40,958 nt of DNA. It comes from Verrucomicrobiaceae bacterium (GTDB lineage: Bacteria > Verrucomicrobiota > Verrucomicrobiia > Verrucomicrobiales > V1-33). How positions within the stretch are numbered: the stretch's first letter is position 1; every line of letters starts with the position of its first letter. The notes under the pieces were generated by a model. The model saw nothing but the letters and a program-made list of their open reading frames with translations, made no database searches and was not told the DNA's origin. Positions 16,552-24,929 of this stretch are shown piece after piece. Made by a program: the position numbers and the translations under genes. The stretch spans positions 1 to 40,958 of the forward strand of contig JAIXVE010000353.1 in the NCBI GenBank assembly GCA_027483175.1. Direction: 5' to 3'.

Positions 16552-18113
16552 CGGATCGGTTCGGGAACTAGTTTCAGAAGTCTCTGCAGGGTCCTCTCCT
16601 CCTGAGCCTTCGCACGCTCGTACGCCTCCGTCTGCATCGGCGTCAGCACCGACCGCAGTAGCTCCTCCGCCGCCCCGGATGCATCCTTCCCAGCCTCCGC
16701 CGCACCCCCTTCCCCTAACCGCGCCGCCGCCGTCTTCTGAAAAAGCACATCCCTCTGCTCAGCCGTGAGATCCACATAACGATCCGCAGCCCGCACCGCT
16801 TCATTCCCAGCATCCTCCGCCGCCGCCACCCGGCGCGCCTGCCTGACCTCCGCAAACCTTCCAAACTGCTCTTCAGTCAGGATCCCCCGCAGCGCTGCAT
16901 CATCCACTTCAAGCTCAATCCCCTCAGCCGCCGCCAGCCGGTCCCGCTCCTCCTGACTGAAACTCGCAGGGTCCACACTGCCGCGCCGCAGCGCCCCCTC
17001 CACAACCTCCCGCATCACCTCCGTCTGCACCCGAATCCTCTCCCCGATCTCCGCCCTCAATCTCGCCTTCTGCCCGTCCGTCAATCCAGACACCGTCGCA
17101 CAAAACCGACTGAACAGCCTCTCAACCCGCAACTCCGCCTGGCTGTCGATCACCTCAAGTATCATCTCCCTCGAAATCGCCGGATCCAGCCCCACCCCTG
17201 TCTCCACTCCCTCTCGGCTCCCACGGAAAACCGCCGCCGTCAGCCCCGTCGCCCGACGCTCCTCACCGGCTGCTCCCCCACTCCGCTCCCGCCCGCCCTT
17301 CCGCACCGTGCCAGCCCGCCCCGCCTCCAGTTCCCGCCTCAACGCGCCATTCTCACGCCACAGCATCCCCACCGGAACCGCCGCCATCAGCACCGCCGCC
17401 ACCGCCACCTTCAACCCCATCGATCCTCCCATCCCTATCACCGCACCTCCCCTCCCAACCCCCTCAACCTTCGCCGCTTCCCGCAGCGCCCCCCCAGCCA
17501 ACTCCGCCGCCGACGCCGGCCTCACACTCAATCCCTCAGCCGTCACCACCGCCGCCACCGACCCCGCCGACGTCCGCATCCCCCTCCCGCGCAATACCAC
17601 CCCCAGCCGCTGCACCGTCCGCTGCAGCCGCTTCTTGCACGCCTCCTCACTCGTCCCCTTCGCCACCGCAATCTCCCTGACACTCTCTCCCTCGAAATAC
17701 CGCCGCACCACCAGCTCCCTCTCCTCCTCGTTCAACCGGCTCATCGCCAGATCAAGCTGCGGAAGCACCTCCAACGCACCCGGCACCTCCAGCCGCTCCA
17801 CAGCCTCGGCATCATCCCGGAACTTCTCTAGCACTCTCCGGTACCGCGCCGCCTTCCGCGACGCATTGCGCGCCTCCAGAAACGTCGTCCGGTGCAGCCA
17901 CCCAGCCACCGCCTCATGCCCCATCTCTCCCGCCTTCCGCGCCAGAATCGCAAACACCGTCTGCGTCACCTCATCCGCCAGCGCCGCATCGCCAGTCGCT
18001 CGCAGCACCACCCCCCGCATCATCGGCGCATGCCTCTCCACCATCTGCCCGAACGCGTCCTCGTCGCCAGTTCGCGCAAATCGCTCAAGTAATGCCGCGT
18101 CGGTTTCCATCAT
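16548..18113 (-). CDS. ECF sigma factor with transmembrane helix and C-terminal LTxxQ domain
   Basis: A 521-residue fusion. Residues 1-180 form an ECF sigma factor: region 2 (DAFGQMVERHAPMMRGVVLRATGD, DEVTQTVFAILARKA) and region 4 (LNEEERELVVRRYFEGESVREIA, SEEACKKRLQRTVQRL). Residues 181-230 are an Ala/Gly-rich linker. A single hydrophobic helix follows at about 233-251 (GLKVAVAAVLMAAVPVGML). The rest is charged and helical, with four LTxxQ motifs at 344, 412, 449 and 490. LTxxQ is the hallmark of the Spy/CpxP periplasmic stress proteins. The layout suggests that envelope state is sensed outside and transmitted to the sigma domain inside. It is coupled by ATGA to the thioredoxin gene. ECF factors with C-terminal extensions are known in this phylum. 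Confidence 0.9.
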   Translation of the reverse strand: MMETDAALLERFARTGDEDAFGQMVERHAPMMRGVVLRATGDAALADEVTQTVFAILARKAGEMGHEAVAGWLHRTTFLEARNASRKAARYRRVLEKFRDDAEAVERLEVPGALEVLPQLDLAMSRLNEEERELVVRRYFEGESVREIAVAKGTSEEACKKRLQRTVQRLGVVLRGRGMRTSAGSVAAVVTAEGLSVRPASAAELAGGALREAAKVEGVGRGGAVIGMGGSMGLKVAVAAVLMAAVPVGMLWRENGALRRELEAGRAGTVRKGGRERSGGAAGEERRATGLTAAVFRGSREGVETGVGLDPAISREMILEVIDSQAELRVERLFSRFCATVSGLTDGQKARLRAEIGERIRVQTEVMREVVEGALRRGSVDPASFSQEERDRLAAAEGIELEVDDAALRGILTEEQFGRFAEVRQARRVAAAEDAGNEAVRAADRYVDLTAEQRDVLFQKTAAARLGEGGAAEAGKDASGAAEELLRSVLTPMQTEAYERAKAQEERTLQRLLKLVPEPIR

Positions 18114-18184
18114 CTCACCACTCCCACGTCATCACAGCGCCACCCCGGGACATTTCTTTGCAACGATCTGCCCCTTCCCACCCG

Positions 18185-19360
18185 CTACCGCCTCAACCCG
18201 ATCTCCTGATCCGTCAGCGGACACGCCGGATCCGACCCGCACGGATCCCCCGTGCACGTCGCCGCACGCTGCCGGAACCCTCCACCGCAACGGTCCAGAA
18301 ACCGGCAACCTCCACACCGCCCCGTAATCGCCGCCCCCTGAGCCCGCAGCAGCGCCAGTCGCTCATGCGACCCCGTATCCTGCCAGATCTCACTGAACTT
18401 CCGCTCCCGCACATTCCCCAGCGACCACGTCTGCGAAAACTGATCCGCATGCACGTTCCCCTGCGTGTCAATGTTCCCGATCCCCGTCCCCGGCCCCGCA
18501 TTCGCTCCGCCATTCCACGACAACAGCCGGTTCGTCTCCCCAGCCCGCTCCGGCGCCTCCCGCTCCTGCCGCAGCATCAGATAAATCCCGTCCGCCGGCT
18601 GCGTCACCGTCAGCACTTCCCTCGTCACCCCCTCCGCCTCCCACCGGTCAATCCGCGCCAGCAAGGTGTCCAGCACCCGGCGCGATTCATCAGGCGCCAG
18701 CAACTGCAGCGCTCCACCTCGCCCGCTCGGCACCAGATGATAGAAACACACCCTCTGAATCTCCTCCCGCCCGATGAAGTCCAGCACCTCCTCAATGTTA
18801 GACGCATTGTGCTTCGTCAGCGTGAACCTCAATCCCGTCTTCTGCCCCACCCCGCGCAGATGCCGGAATGCCGCCACCGCACGCTCAAACGACCCCGGCG
18901 TCCGCCGGAACTCATCATGCACCGCCCCGATCCCATCCAGCGAAATCCCAATGTACGCAAAATCCAGCTCCTTCAGCCGCGCCGCCTTCTCCGCATCAAT
19001 CAATGTCCCGTTCGTCGACAGGGTCAGCCGCAACCCTCGCCCGCGCGCGTGCTCCGCCAGCTTCCAGAAATGCGGGTGCACCATCGGCTCCCCTCCACTC
19101 AGCAGCAGCCCGGGTATCCCGTAATCCGCCAGATCGTCAATCACCCCAATGCATTCCTCCAGCCCTAACTCCCCACTGTACGCCTTCCGGTCGGAATCCG
19201 AATAACAATGCACACACCGCAGATTGCACGTCCGCGTGATGTTCCACACCACAATCGGCTTCCGCCCCGCCGACGTCGCCGGAGCCCCCTTCCCGTGCCC
19301 GTACCTCAAATGGTCCGCAGGCTGCTCCTGCCCTGTCCAGAGTCGTGTCAGATTGATCAT
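18185..19360 (-). CDS. Radical SAM/SPASM protein of the AhbC/NirJ type
   Basis: A 391-residue radical SAM enzyme. The cluster-binding motif is C45-x3-C49-x2-C52 (TRTCNLRCVHCYS). LSGGEP follows near 100, then STNGTLI and GISLDG. The C-terminal cysteine-rich SPASM-like region starts at GRCGGCRFLDRCGG and ends with DPACPLTDQEIG. The N-terminal MINLTRLWTGQEQPADHLRYG and the HADQF/GNVRERKFSEIW segments resemble the 12,18-didecarboxysiroheme deacetylase (AhbC) and heme d1 (NirJ) group. The ATG at 19360 was chosen because protein similarity starts there; the frame stays open far upstream, over the divergent sulfatase, but that part is antisense. No other heme d1 or siroheme genes are nearby, so the substrate is uncertain. 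Confidence 0.85.
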   Translation of the reverse strand: MINLTRLWTGQEQPADHLRYGHGKGAPATSAGRKPIVVWNITRTCNLRCVHCYSDSDRKAYSGELGLEECIGVIDDLADYGIPGLLLSGGEPMVHPHFWKLAEHARGRGLRLTLSTNGTLIDAEKAARLKELDFAYIGISLDGIGAVHDEFRRTPGSFERAVAAFRHLRGVGQKTGLRFTLTKHNASNIEEVLDFIGREEIQRVCFYHLVPSGRGGALQLLAPDESRRVLDTLLARIDRWEAEGVTREVLTVTQPADGIYLMLRQEREAPERAGETNRLLSWNGGANAGPGTGIGNIDTQGNVHADQFSQTWSLGNVRERKFSEIWQDTGSHERLALLRAQGAAITGRCGGCRFLDRCGGGFRQRAATCTGDPCGSDPACPLTDQEIGLRR

Positions 19361-19534
19361 ATGCCTCCCTATACCACCCACCGACTCCGCATTTCTTGTC
19401 ATATCCTGGCGGAGGCTCCCCGGATCTTGCCCTCCCCGCCTTCCGCCTCCTCCCGCGCCTTCCCCCTGTATTTCCCCCAAATCCATGCTACCCGCCACCA
19501 CGGCCCGCGCACCCCGCACGGCCGCTCCCATTCC

Positions 19535-21874
19535 ATGAAATACCCACGCCCTTCCCTCTGCCTCCTCGGCATGGCGCTCCTCATCAGCCCAGCCTCGGCA
19601 CAATCCGTCCTCCCTCACCCCGATCCAGCCTTCGCCGGCAAAATCGGCCGCATCACCAAGGACTCCACCAAAGACTTCCCCAAAGCCGTCGCCGCTCCCA
19701 AAGGCGCTCCTAACGTCCTCCTCATCCTCACCGACGACGTCGGCTTCGGCGCTTCCTCCACCTTCGGCGGACCCATCCCCACCGCCACCATGGACCGTCT
19801 CGCCAGAAACGGTCTCCGCTACAACCGCTTCCACACCACCGCCCTCTGCTCCCCCACCCGCGCCGCTCTCCTCAGCGGTCGCAACCACCACTCCGCCGCC
19901 ACCGGCGTCATCATGGAAGCCGGCACCGGCTTCCCGGGCTACAACACCCTCATGCCCAAAAGCGCCGGCACCTTCGCCGAAATCCTCAAACAAAACGGCT
20001 ACAACACGTCGTGGTACGGCAAAAACCACAACGTCCCCGACTGGCAATCCAGCGCCGCTGGTCCCTTCGACCTCTGGCCAACAGGCCTCGGCTTCGAATA
20101 CTTCTACGGCTTCATCGGCGGCGACACCAGCCAGTGGAACCCAGCCATCACCGAAGGCACCAAACCCGTCGAACCGCCCCACGACCAGAAGGACTACTTC
20201 TTCGACAAGGACATGGCCGACCACACCATCCAGTGGCTCCGCATGCAGCACGCCACCGCTCCTGACAAACCTTTCCTCGCCTACTACGCCCCAGGCACCG
20301 CCCACGCACCCCACCACGCCCCCAAAGACTGGATCGCCAGATTCAAAGGCAAATTCGATCAGGGCTGGGACAAGGTCCGCGAAGAAACCTTCGCCCGCCA
20401 GAAAGCCGCAGGCCTCGTCCCCCCTAACGCCACCCTCACCACCCGCTCCGCAGGCATCCCCGCATGGGACTCCCTCAACGCCGACCAGAAAAAGGTCTTC
20501 GCACACATGATGGAAGTCTACGCCGCCGCCCTCTCCCACTGCGACTCCCAAATGGGCCGCATCCTCGACACCATCGAATCCCAGGGCGAACTCGACAACA
20601 CCCTCGTCATCTACATCCAGGGCGATAACGGCGCCAGCGGCGAAGGCGGGCTCCAGGGCCTCCTCAACGAAATGACGTTCTTCAACGCCATCCCCGAAGA
20701 CTTCTCCGAACTCGTCCGCCGCATGGACGAACTCGGCAGCCCCTCCACCTTCAACCACTACCCGGTCGGCTGGGCCCACGCCATGGACACTCCCTTCCAA
20801 TGGGCCAAACAAGTCGCTTCTCACTTCGGTGGCACCCGCAACGGCCTCGTCATCTCATGGCCCGATCGCATCAAGGACAAGGGCGGCATCCGCTCCCAGT
20901 TCCACCACGTCATCGACATCATGCCCACCATCCTCGAGGCCGCAGGCGTCACCGCTCCCTCCAGCATCAACGGTGTCACCCAGAAACCCATCGAAGGCGT
21001 CAGCATGACCTACACCTTCGACCAGCCAGACGCTCCCTCCAAACGCCAGACCCAGTACTTCGAAATGCTCGGCAACCGCGCCATCTACCACGACGGCTGG
21101 GTCGCCGCCACCACCCCACCCACCCCACCATGGTCCAGCGCCGGCGGCAACGTCGCCGTCCTCGACTACCAGTGGGAACTCTACCGCGTCTCCGACGACT
21201 TCTCCCAATCCCATAACCTCGCCGCCTCCGAACCCGCCAAACTCAAGGAACTCCAGGACCTCTTCTGGTCCGAAGCCGAAAAATACAACGTCCTCCCCAT
21301 CGACAACAGCAAGGTCGAACGCCTCGACGTCTCCAACCGCCCCAGCCTCACCGCCGGCCGCAACGCCTTCACCTTCTTCCCTGGCCTCGTCCGCATCCCC
21401 GAAGGCGCCGCCCCGGACACCAAAAACAAATCATGGCGCATCGAAGCCGATGTCGTCATCCCAGACTCCGGCGCCGAAGGCATCATCCTCACCCACGGCG
21501 GCCGCTTCTCAGGCTACGCCCTCTACCTCCTCGACTCCAAACCCGTCTTCACCTACAACCTCGCAGGCGTCGCACGCTACTCCATCACCGCCAAAGACAA
21601 ACTCGCCCCAGGCAAACACTCCCTCGTCTTCGACTTCAAATACGACGGCGGTCTCGGCAAAGGCGGCGCAGCCACCATCTCCTCAGACGGCAATCCCATC
21701 GCCTCAGGCCGCATCGACCGCACCCTCCCCTTCCGCCTCTCCCTCGACGAAACCCTCGACTGCGGCGAAGACACCGGTACCCCCGTCTCCGAAGACTACG
21801 CCCAGAAAATGCCCTTCAAATTCTCCGGCGAACTCAAACAGGCCGTCATCCGCCTCATCCCCAGTAATCCCTGA
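19535..21874 (+). CDS. Secreted arylsulfatase
   Basis: Predicted exported sulfate ester hydrolase, 779 residues from the ATG at 19535. That start gives the signal peptide MKYPRPSLCLLGMALLISPASA. Metal-binding aspartates D67-D68 lie in LLILTDDVGFG, and the formylglycine signature C105-S-P-T-R is followed by AALLSGR. Later motifs include SWYGKNH and GDNGASGEGG. Sulfatase and tail together reach about residue 600. The last 170 residues form a beta-rich extra domain (SWRIEADVVIPDSGAEGIILTHGG, GYALYLLDSKPVFTYNLAG) usual in the long arylsulfatase subfamily. The cysteine-type signature needs formylglycine-generating enzyme, which is not encoded in this window. It is transcribed divergently from the radical SAM gene (174 bp apart) and ends at a strong terminator. 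Confidence 0.94.
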   Translation: MKYPRPSLCLLGMALLISPASAQSVLPHPDPAFAGKIGRITKDSTKDFPKAVAAPKGAPNVLLILTDDVGFGASSTFGGPIPTATMDRLARNGLRYNRFHTTALCSPTRAALLSGRNHHSAATGVIMEAGTGFPGYNTLMPKSAGTFAEILKQNGYNTSWYGKNHNVPDWQSSAAGPFDLWPTGLGFEYFYGFIGGDTSQWNPAITEGTKPVEPPHDQKDYFFDKDMADHTIQWLRMQHATAPDKPFLAYYAPGTAHAPHHAPKDWIARFKGKFDQGWDKVREETFARQKAAGLVPPNATLTTRSAGIPAWDSLNADQKKVFAHMMEVYAAALSHCDSQMGRILDTIESQGELDNTLVIYIQGDNGASGEGGLQGLLNEMTFFNAIPEDFSELVRRMDELGSPSTFNHYPVGWAHAMDTPFQWAKQVASHFGGTRNGLVISWPDRIKDKGGIRSQFHHVIDIMPTILEAAGVTAPSSINGVTQKPIEGVSMTYTFDQPDAPSKRQTQYFEMLGNRAIYHDGWVAATTPPTPPWSSAGGNVAVLDYQWELYRVSDDFSQSHNLAASEPAKLKELQDLFWSEAEKYNVLPIDNSKVERLDVSNRPSLTAGRNAFTFFPGLVRIPEGAAPDTKNKSWRIEADVVIPDSGAEGIILTHGGRFSGYALYLLDSKPVFTYNLAGVARYSITAKDKLAPGKHSLVFDFKYDGGLGKGGAATISSDGNPIASGRIDRTLPFRLSLDETLDCGEDTGTPVSEDYAQKMPFKFSGELKQAVIRLIPSNP

Positions 21875-21918
21875 TCCACACCCCGCCCAGGAACACCCCC
21901 AACCAGTTCCGCTCTCCC

Positions 21919-21952
21919 GGGCCGTCCCTCCTCAGGGACGGCCCGTTCCTTT
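21919..21952 (+). terminator. Intrinsic terminator after the arylsulfatase
   Basis: A perfect 11-bp stem, GGGCCGTCCCT (21919-21929) and AGGGACGGCCC (21934-21944), with loop CCTC, followed by GTTCCTTT. It is 45 bp past the sulfatase stop. The T-run is modest, but stem strength and position support termination. Confidence 0.8.
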
Positions 21953-21985
21953 CCACCCGACTCAGGGAATTCCCTAGGAAAATGC

Positions 21986-22014
21986 TTGCCTCCTCCCTCC
22001 CCAATCCCTAAACT
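21986..22014 (+). promoter_or_regulatory. Candidate sigma-70-type promoter of the pseudopilin gene
   Basis: TTGCCT at 21986-21991 and TAAACT at 22009-22014 with exactly 17 bases between them, in the gap between the sulfatase terminator and the pseudopilin start at 22122. This leaves a leader of about 100 bases. The match to the -35/-10 consensus is moderate. Confidence 0.45.
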
Positions 22015-22121
22015 GACCCCGGATCTGGAGAGAAAATGCAGACTCAATCCCTGCCTCCCCAGCGCCACCATAACATAATAATCCAACCGCCAGGACAACC
22101 CGGCACAACCTCACATCATCC

Positions 22122-22799
22122 ATGAAAAAGAAACCCATGACCAGGGGCTTCACCCTGATCGAACTCCTCGTCGTCATCTCCATCATCGCCATGCTCGCAG
22201 CCGGCGCCTACGCAGGCTTCGGTGCCATCATGCCCGGCATCCGCGCCAAACAGGCCGCCACCCAGACCGGCAACATCTACAAGTGGATCAGCGCCTTCGC
22301 CCTCGAAGGCTCCAACAACGGCCAGTTCCCTCAGGGCAGCACCGCCAATCAGGCCTTCCGCCAGCTCTTCATGGGCGGCTACGGCGCTGACGAAATGCAG
22401 TTCTACATCCCCAACGACGCCTACCACAGAAACGCCCCAGGCATGCGCCCGGACAACGACAAGGGCCAGGCCCCAGCCTTCACCCAGGCCCTCCAGCCAG
22501 GTGAAAACGCCTTCGCCTACGTCGGCGGTCTCGACAATACCTCCGACGGTCGCCTCCCGCTCATCGCCAACGGCTTCGCCAACGGCGCTGCCGGTCAGTG
22601 GTCCCGTAACAAAAATGAACGCGGTGGCGTCTTCGAAGGCAAAAAAGCCGTCATCTGCCGCGTCAACGGCTCCGCAGCCGCTCACGACCTCGGCGCTAAC
22701 CTCTTCGTCGCTGAACGCAACAACGGCCAACCCGTCAACGTCTTCAGCTCCCAGTTCTTCGGCACCGGCGTCAATCCAAATATCCTCAACCCAGAGTAA
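22122..22799 (+). CDS. Type II secretion/type IV pilin-like prepilin
   Basis: A 225-residue pseudopilin. The short basic leader MKKKPMTRG is followed by the prepilin peptidase motif G9|F10-T-L-I-E and the hydrophobic helix LLVVISIIAMLAAGAYAGFGAIM, which would anchor the subunit and pack into a fibre. The glutamate at position 5 of the mature protein is present. The remaining 190 residues are a globular extracellular domain rich in Asn, Gly and Phe, with WISAFALEGSNNGQFPQG and ending NPNILNPE. No secretion or pilus assembly genes are nearby; stand-alone prepilins are common in Verrucomicrobiota. It has its own candidate promoter and a terminator, so it is probably a single-gene transcript. Confidence 0.88.
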   Translation: MKKKPMTRGFTLIELLVVISIIAMLAAGAYAGFGAIMPGIRAKQAATQTGNIYKWISAFALEGSNNGQFPQGSTANQAFRQLFMGGYGADEMQFYIPNDAYHRNAPGMRPDNDKGQAPAFTQALQPGENAFAYVGGLDNTSDGRLPLIANGFANGAAGQWSRNKNERGGVFEGKKAVICRVNGSAAAHDLGANLFVAERNNGQPVNVFSSQFFGTGVNPNILNPE

Positions 22800-22832
22800 T
22801 CGGCCAAACCGCTTCTCTCTCTAACCTCTCAC

Positions 22833-22875
22833 GCGCCCGGATCTCCCCCTCGGAGGTCCGGGCGCTTTCTTTTGC
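22833..22875 (+). terminator. Intrinsic terminator after the pseudopilin
   Basis: Perfect 9-bp stem GCGCCCGGA (22833-22841) and TCCGGGCGC (22857-22865) around a loop that can itself pair (CCTCGGAGG), followed by TTTCTTTT. It lies 33 bp after the stop codon. Confidence 0.85.
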
Positions 22876-22880
22876 CCCCC

Positions 22881-22905
22881 AATCTCAAATCTCAAATCTC
22901 AAATC
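22881..22905. repeat. Short 7-bp tandem repeat
   Basis: AATCTCA repeated three times plus a partial fourth copy (AATC), between the pseudopilin terminator and the convergent uppS gene. Such a microsatellite can vary in copy number by slippage. No coding sequence is affected. Confidence 0.8.
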
Positions 22906-22916
22906 CTCACCCCCTC

Positions 22917-23645
22917 TCACACCCCCCCAAACCGCCGGTGCCGCTGCTGATACTGCACCACCGCCTCAAATAAATCCGCCTTCTGAAAATCAGGCCACAG
23001 CTTCGCCATCACCACAATCTCCGCATAACTGCACTGCCATAACAAAAAATTACTCAGCCGCATCTCCCCACTCGTCCGCACCAGCAGATCAGGATCAGGA
23101 TACGCCCGCGTGTACAAATGCCCGCTGAATACCTCCGGCGTAATCGCCCCAGCATCCACCTCCCCTCCCTCAATCCCCCGCAGCAGGCTCCGAATCCCAT
23201 CCACAATCTCCTCCCGCCCCCCATAACTCAACGCCAGCACCAGCGTCACCCCCGTATTCCCACTCGTCTTCGCGATCGATTCCCTCAACCGCTCCTGCAC
23301 GTTCTCAGGTAAATCACCCAGCCGCCCGATCGCCTCCAGCTTCACATTCCGCTCCATCATCTCAGGCGTCCGATCCACCAGAAACCCGTCCAGCAACGCC
23401 ATCAGCGCCGCCACCTCCGCCTTCGGACGCCGCCAGTTCTCCGTACTGAACGCATACACCGTCAGATACTCCACCCCAAGATCCTGACACGCCTCCACAC
23501 ACCGCGTCACCGCATCCGCCCCCGCCCGGTGCCCCCTCGTCCGCTGCCACCCGAACCGCTTCGCCCACCGCCCATTCCCATCCATGATCACCGCAATGTG
23601 CCGCGGGATGTTGTCTGGTTGAATGCCGGACGGAAGGGATTTCAT
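22917..23645 (-). CDS. uppS: Isoprenyl transferase (undecaprenyl diphosphate synthase)
   Basis: Cytosolic cis-prenyltransferase that condenses isopentenyl diphosphate to make the C55 lipid carrier for peptidoglycan and other envelope polymers. The 242-residue length is usual. The N-terminal motif HIAVIMDGNGRWAK holds the catalytic aspartate D22. GHRAGADAV, YAFSTENWRRP and the C-terminal RTSGEMRLSNFLLWQ with YAEIVV are all present, so it should be active. The gene is on the minus strand, convergent with the pseudopilin and divergent from the secreted unknown at 23764 with 118 bp between. Third positions are G-rich, as in other minus-strand genes here. Confidence 0.96.
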   Translation of the reverse strand: MKSLPSGIQPDNIPRHIAVIMDGNGRWAKRFGWQRTRGHRAGADAVTRCVEACQDLGVEYLTVYAFSTENWRRPKAEVAALMALLDGFLVDRTPEMMERNVKLEAIGRLGDLPENVQERLRESIAKTSGNTGVTLVLALSYGGREEIVDGIRSLLRGIEGGEVDAGAITPEVFSGHLYTRAYPDPDLLVRTSGEMRLSNFLLWQCSYAEIVVMAKLWPDFQKADLFEAVVQYQQRHRRFGGV

Positions 23646-23763
23646 GCTCCCTCCATCTCATGAGGGGGCCGCAAAAACGAAAGAGGAAATGTGCTCCACC
23701 ACTCCCTCCCCACTCCCAGAATTGCCTTCCTCCCCACTCCAATTTCCCTTACCATCCAGTCCC

Positions 23764-24879
23764 ATGCGCCTCCCCATCGCCCTCGCCCTCATCGCCTCCT
23801 CTCTCCACGTCACCAGCGCCCCAGTCACCGTCGACGGCGCCCTCAACGACGCCCTCAGAATCTTCGACGTCGACGACTCCAGCCCAGACGCCGCTCCTCC
23901 AAAACCTCCCGCCAACCCTCTCCCAAAACCTGCCCTCGAAATCCTCAACTCCCTCAGATCACGCGAACTCTCCCTCCACGACGAGGTCTTCTCCGCCATC
24001 CAACCCCAGCGCGATTCCCTCGCCGCCTCATGGCGGAAACTCGCCGCCTCCTCCCAGGGCTCCGTCCTCGACTCCATGGCCGATGACATCACCTCTGGCA
24101 TCCTCCCACGCGGCGACACCCGCTACGACACCCCACGCATCGGCGGCCGTCTCGACTGGGAATACAACCGCTTCATGATCTTCCTCCCCAATGGCCGCTT
24201 CCGCTACGCCGGCAAAACCAACCCCGACTGGCGCTGGGAATGGCTGGACTTCTCCCGCGGCATCCTCGCCATCAACTGGGCCAACGGCGGCCAACTGCTC
24301 AATGTCGGCAATTCCCCCTCCCAAACCTTCATGTCCACCACCCACTGGTGGGGCCATAACAAAATGAAGCGCTTCACCGACAATCAGAACCCCTCCCAGC
24401 CAGACGGCCAGCCACCTCCCATCCCCTCCCCCGTCCTCAGCGAAATCGAAGCCCACCGCGCCATCGAATCCGAGGCCCGCAACCGCCTCGCCACCTCCGT
24501 CCGCATCCTCCGCTCCGCCGCCATCCCCAATCTCCAGAAACTCGCCCCCTCCCTCGACCCCAAAGCCACTAAAGCCCTCAACGCAGAAATCCAGCGGCTC
24601 TCCCTCCCCGCCGGCCACCTCCCCGGCGCCAACCGCCTCGCAGGCTCATGGTCATGGCCCTCCTCCAAAACCGCCACCTTCCAACCCGACGGCACTTTCT
24701 CCCTCGACAATCAACCCGCCGGCTCATGGCAATGGGCCGGCTCCGCAGGCGGCCACTTCTACATCGTCCAACCCAACGTCGCCTGCACCCTCTGCCGTCT
24801 CTCCAAATCCTCCACAGAAATCCTCCGCGCCATCGACGACTCCGGCCGCAAATTCGACCTCAAAAAAGCCCCTAACTGA
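23764..24879 (+). CDS. Secreted hypothetical protein, 371 aa
   Basis: Exported protein that I do not recognise. The ATG at 23764 gives a signal peptide (MRLPIALALIASSLHVTSA). Two similar beta-rich stretches are visible. One is near residues 125-210 (WEYNRFMIFLPNGRFRYAG, WRWEWLDFSRGILAINW). The other is at the C-terminus (LAGSWSWPSSKTATFQPDGTFSL, AGSWQWAGSAGGHFYIV). Both have tryptophan followed by a strand, then PxGxF, like the small strand-turn-strand repeats of lipocalin-like secreted proteins in this phylum. A helical segment with many Arg/Glu joins them (LSEIEAHRAIESEARNRLATSVRILRSA). Stand-alone gene, divergent from uppS; function unknown. Confidence 0.75.
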   Translation: MRLPIALALIASSLHVTSAPVTVDGALNDALRIFDVDDSSPDAAPPKPPANPLPKPALEILNSLRSRELSLHDEVFSAIQPQRDSLAASWRKLAASSQGSVLDSMADDITSGILPRGDTRYDTPRIGGRLDWEYNRFMIFLPNGRFRYAGKTNPDWRWEWLDFSRGILAINWANGGQLLNVGNSPSQTFMSTTHWWGHNKMKRFTDNQNPSQPDGQPPPIPSPVLSEIEAHRAIESEARNRLATSVRILRSAAIPNLQKLAPSLDPKATKALNAEIQRLSLPAGHLPGANRLAGSWSWPSSKTATFQPDGTFSLDNQPAGSWQWAGSAGGHFYIVQPNVACTLCRLSKSSTEILRAIDDSGRKFDLKKAPN

Positions 24880-24929
24880 CCCTCCTTCACGGAGTAATCG
24901 CCACACCGTTGCCAGCCCGGAATCCCCCC

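Noticed and set aside
19208-19534. N-terminal extension of the arylsulfatase frame
   Set aside because: Arg/Pro/His-rich and antisense to the radical SAM start; the signal peptide begins at 19535.
18185-20824. A single 879-codon minus-strand frame
   Set aside because: Only the last 391 codons (from 19360) are the radical SAM gene. The upstream part is antisense to the divergent arylsulfatase, with a Gly/Val/Ala/Glu-rich product typical of antisense frames in high-GC DNA.
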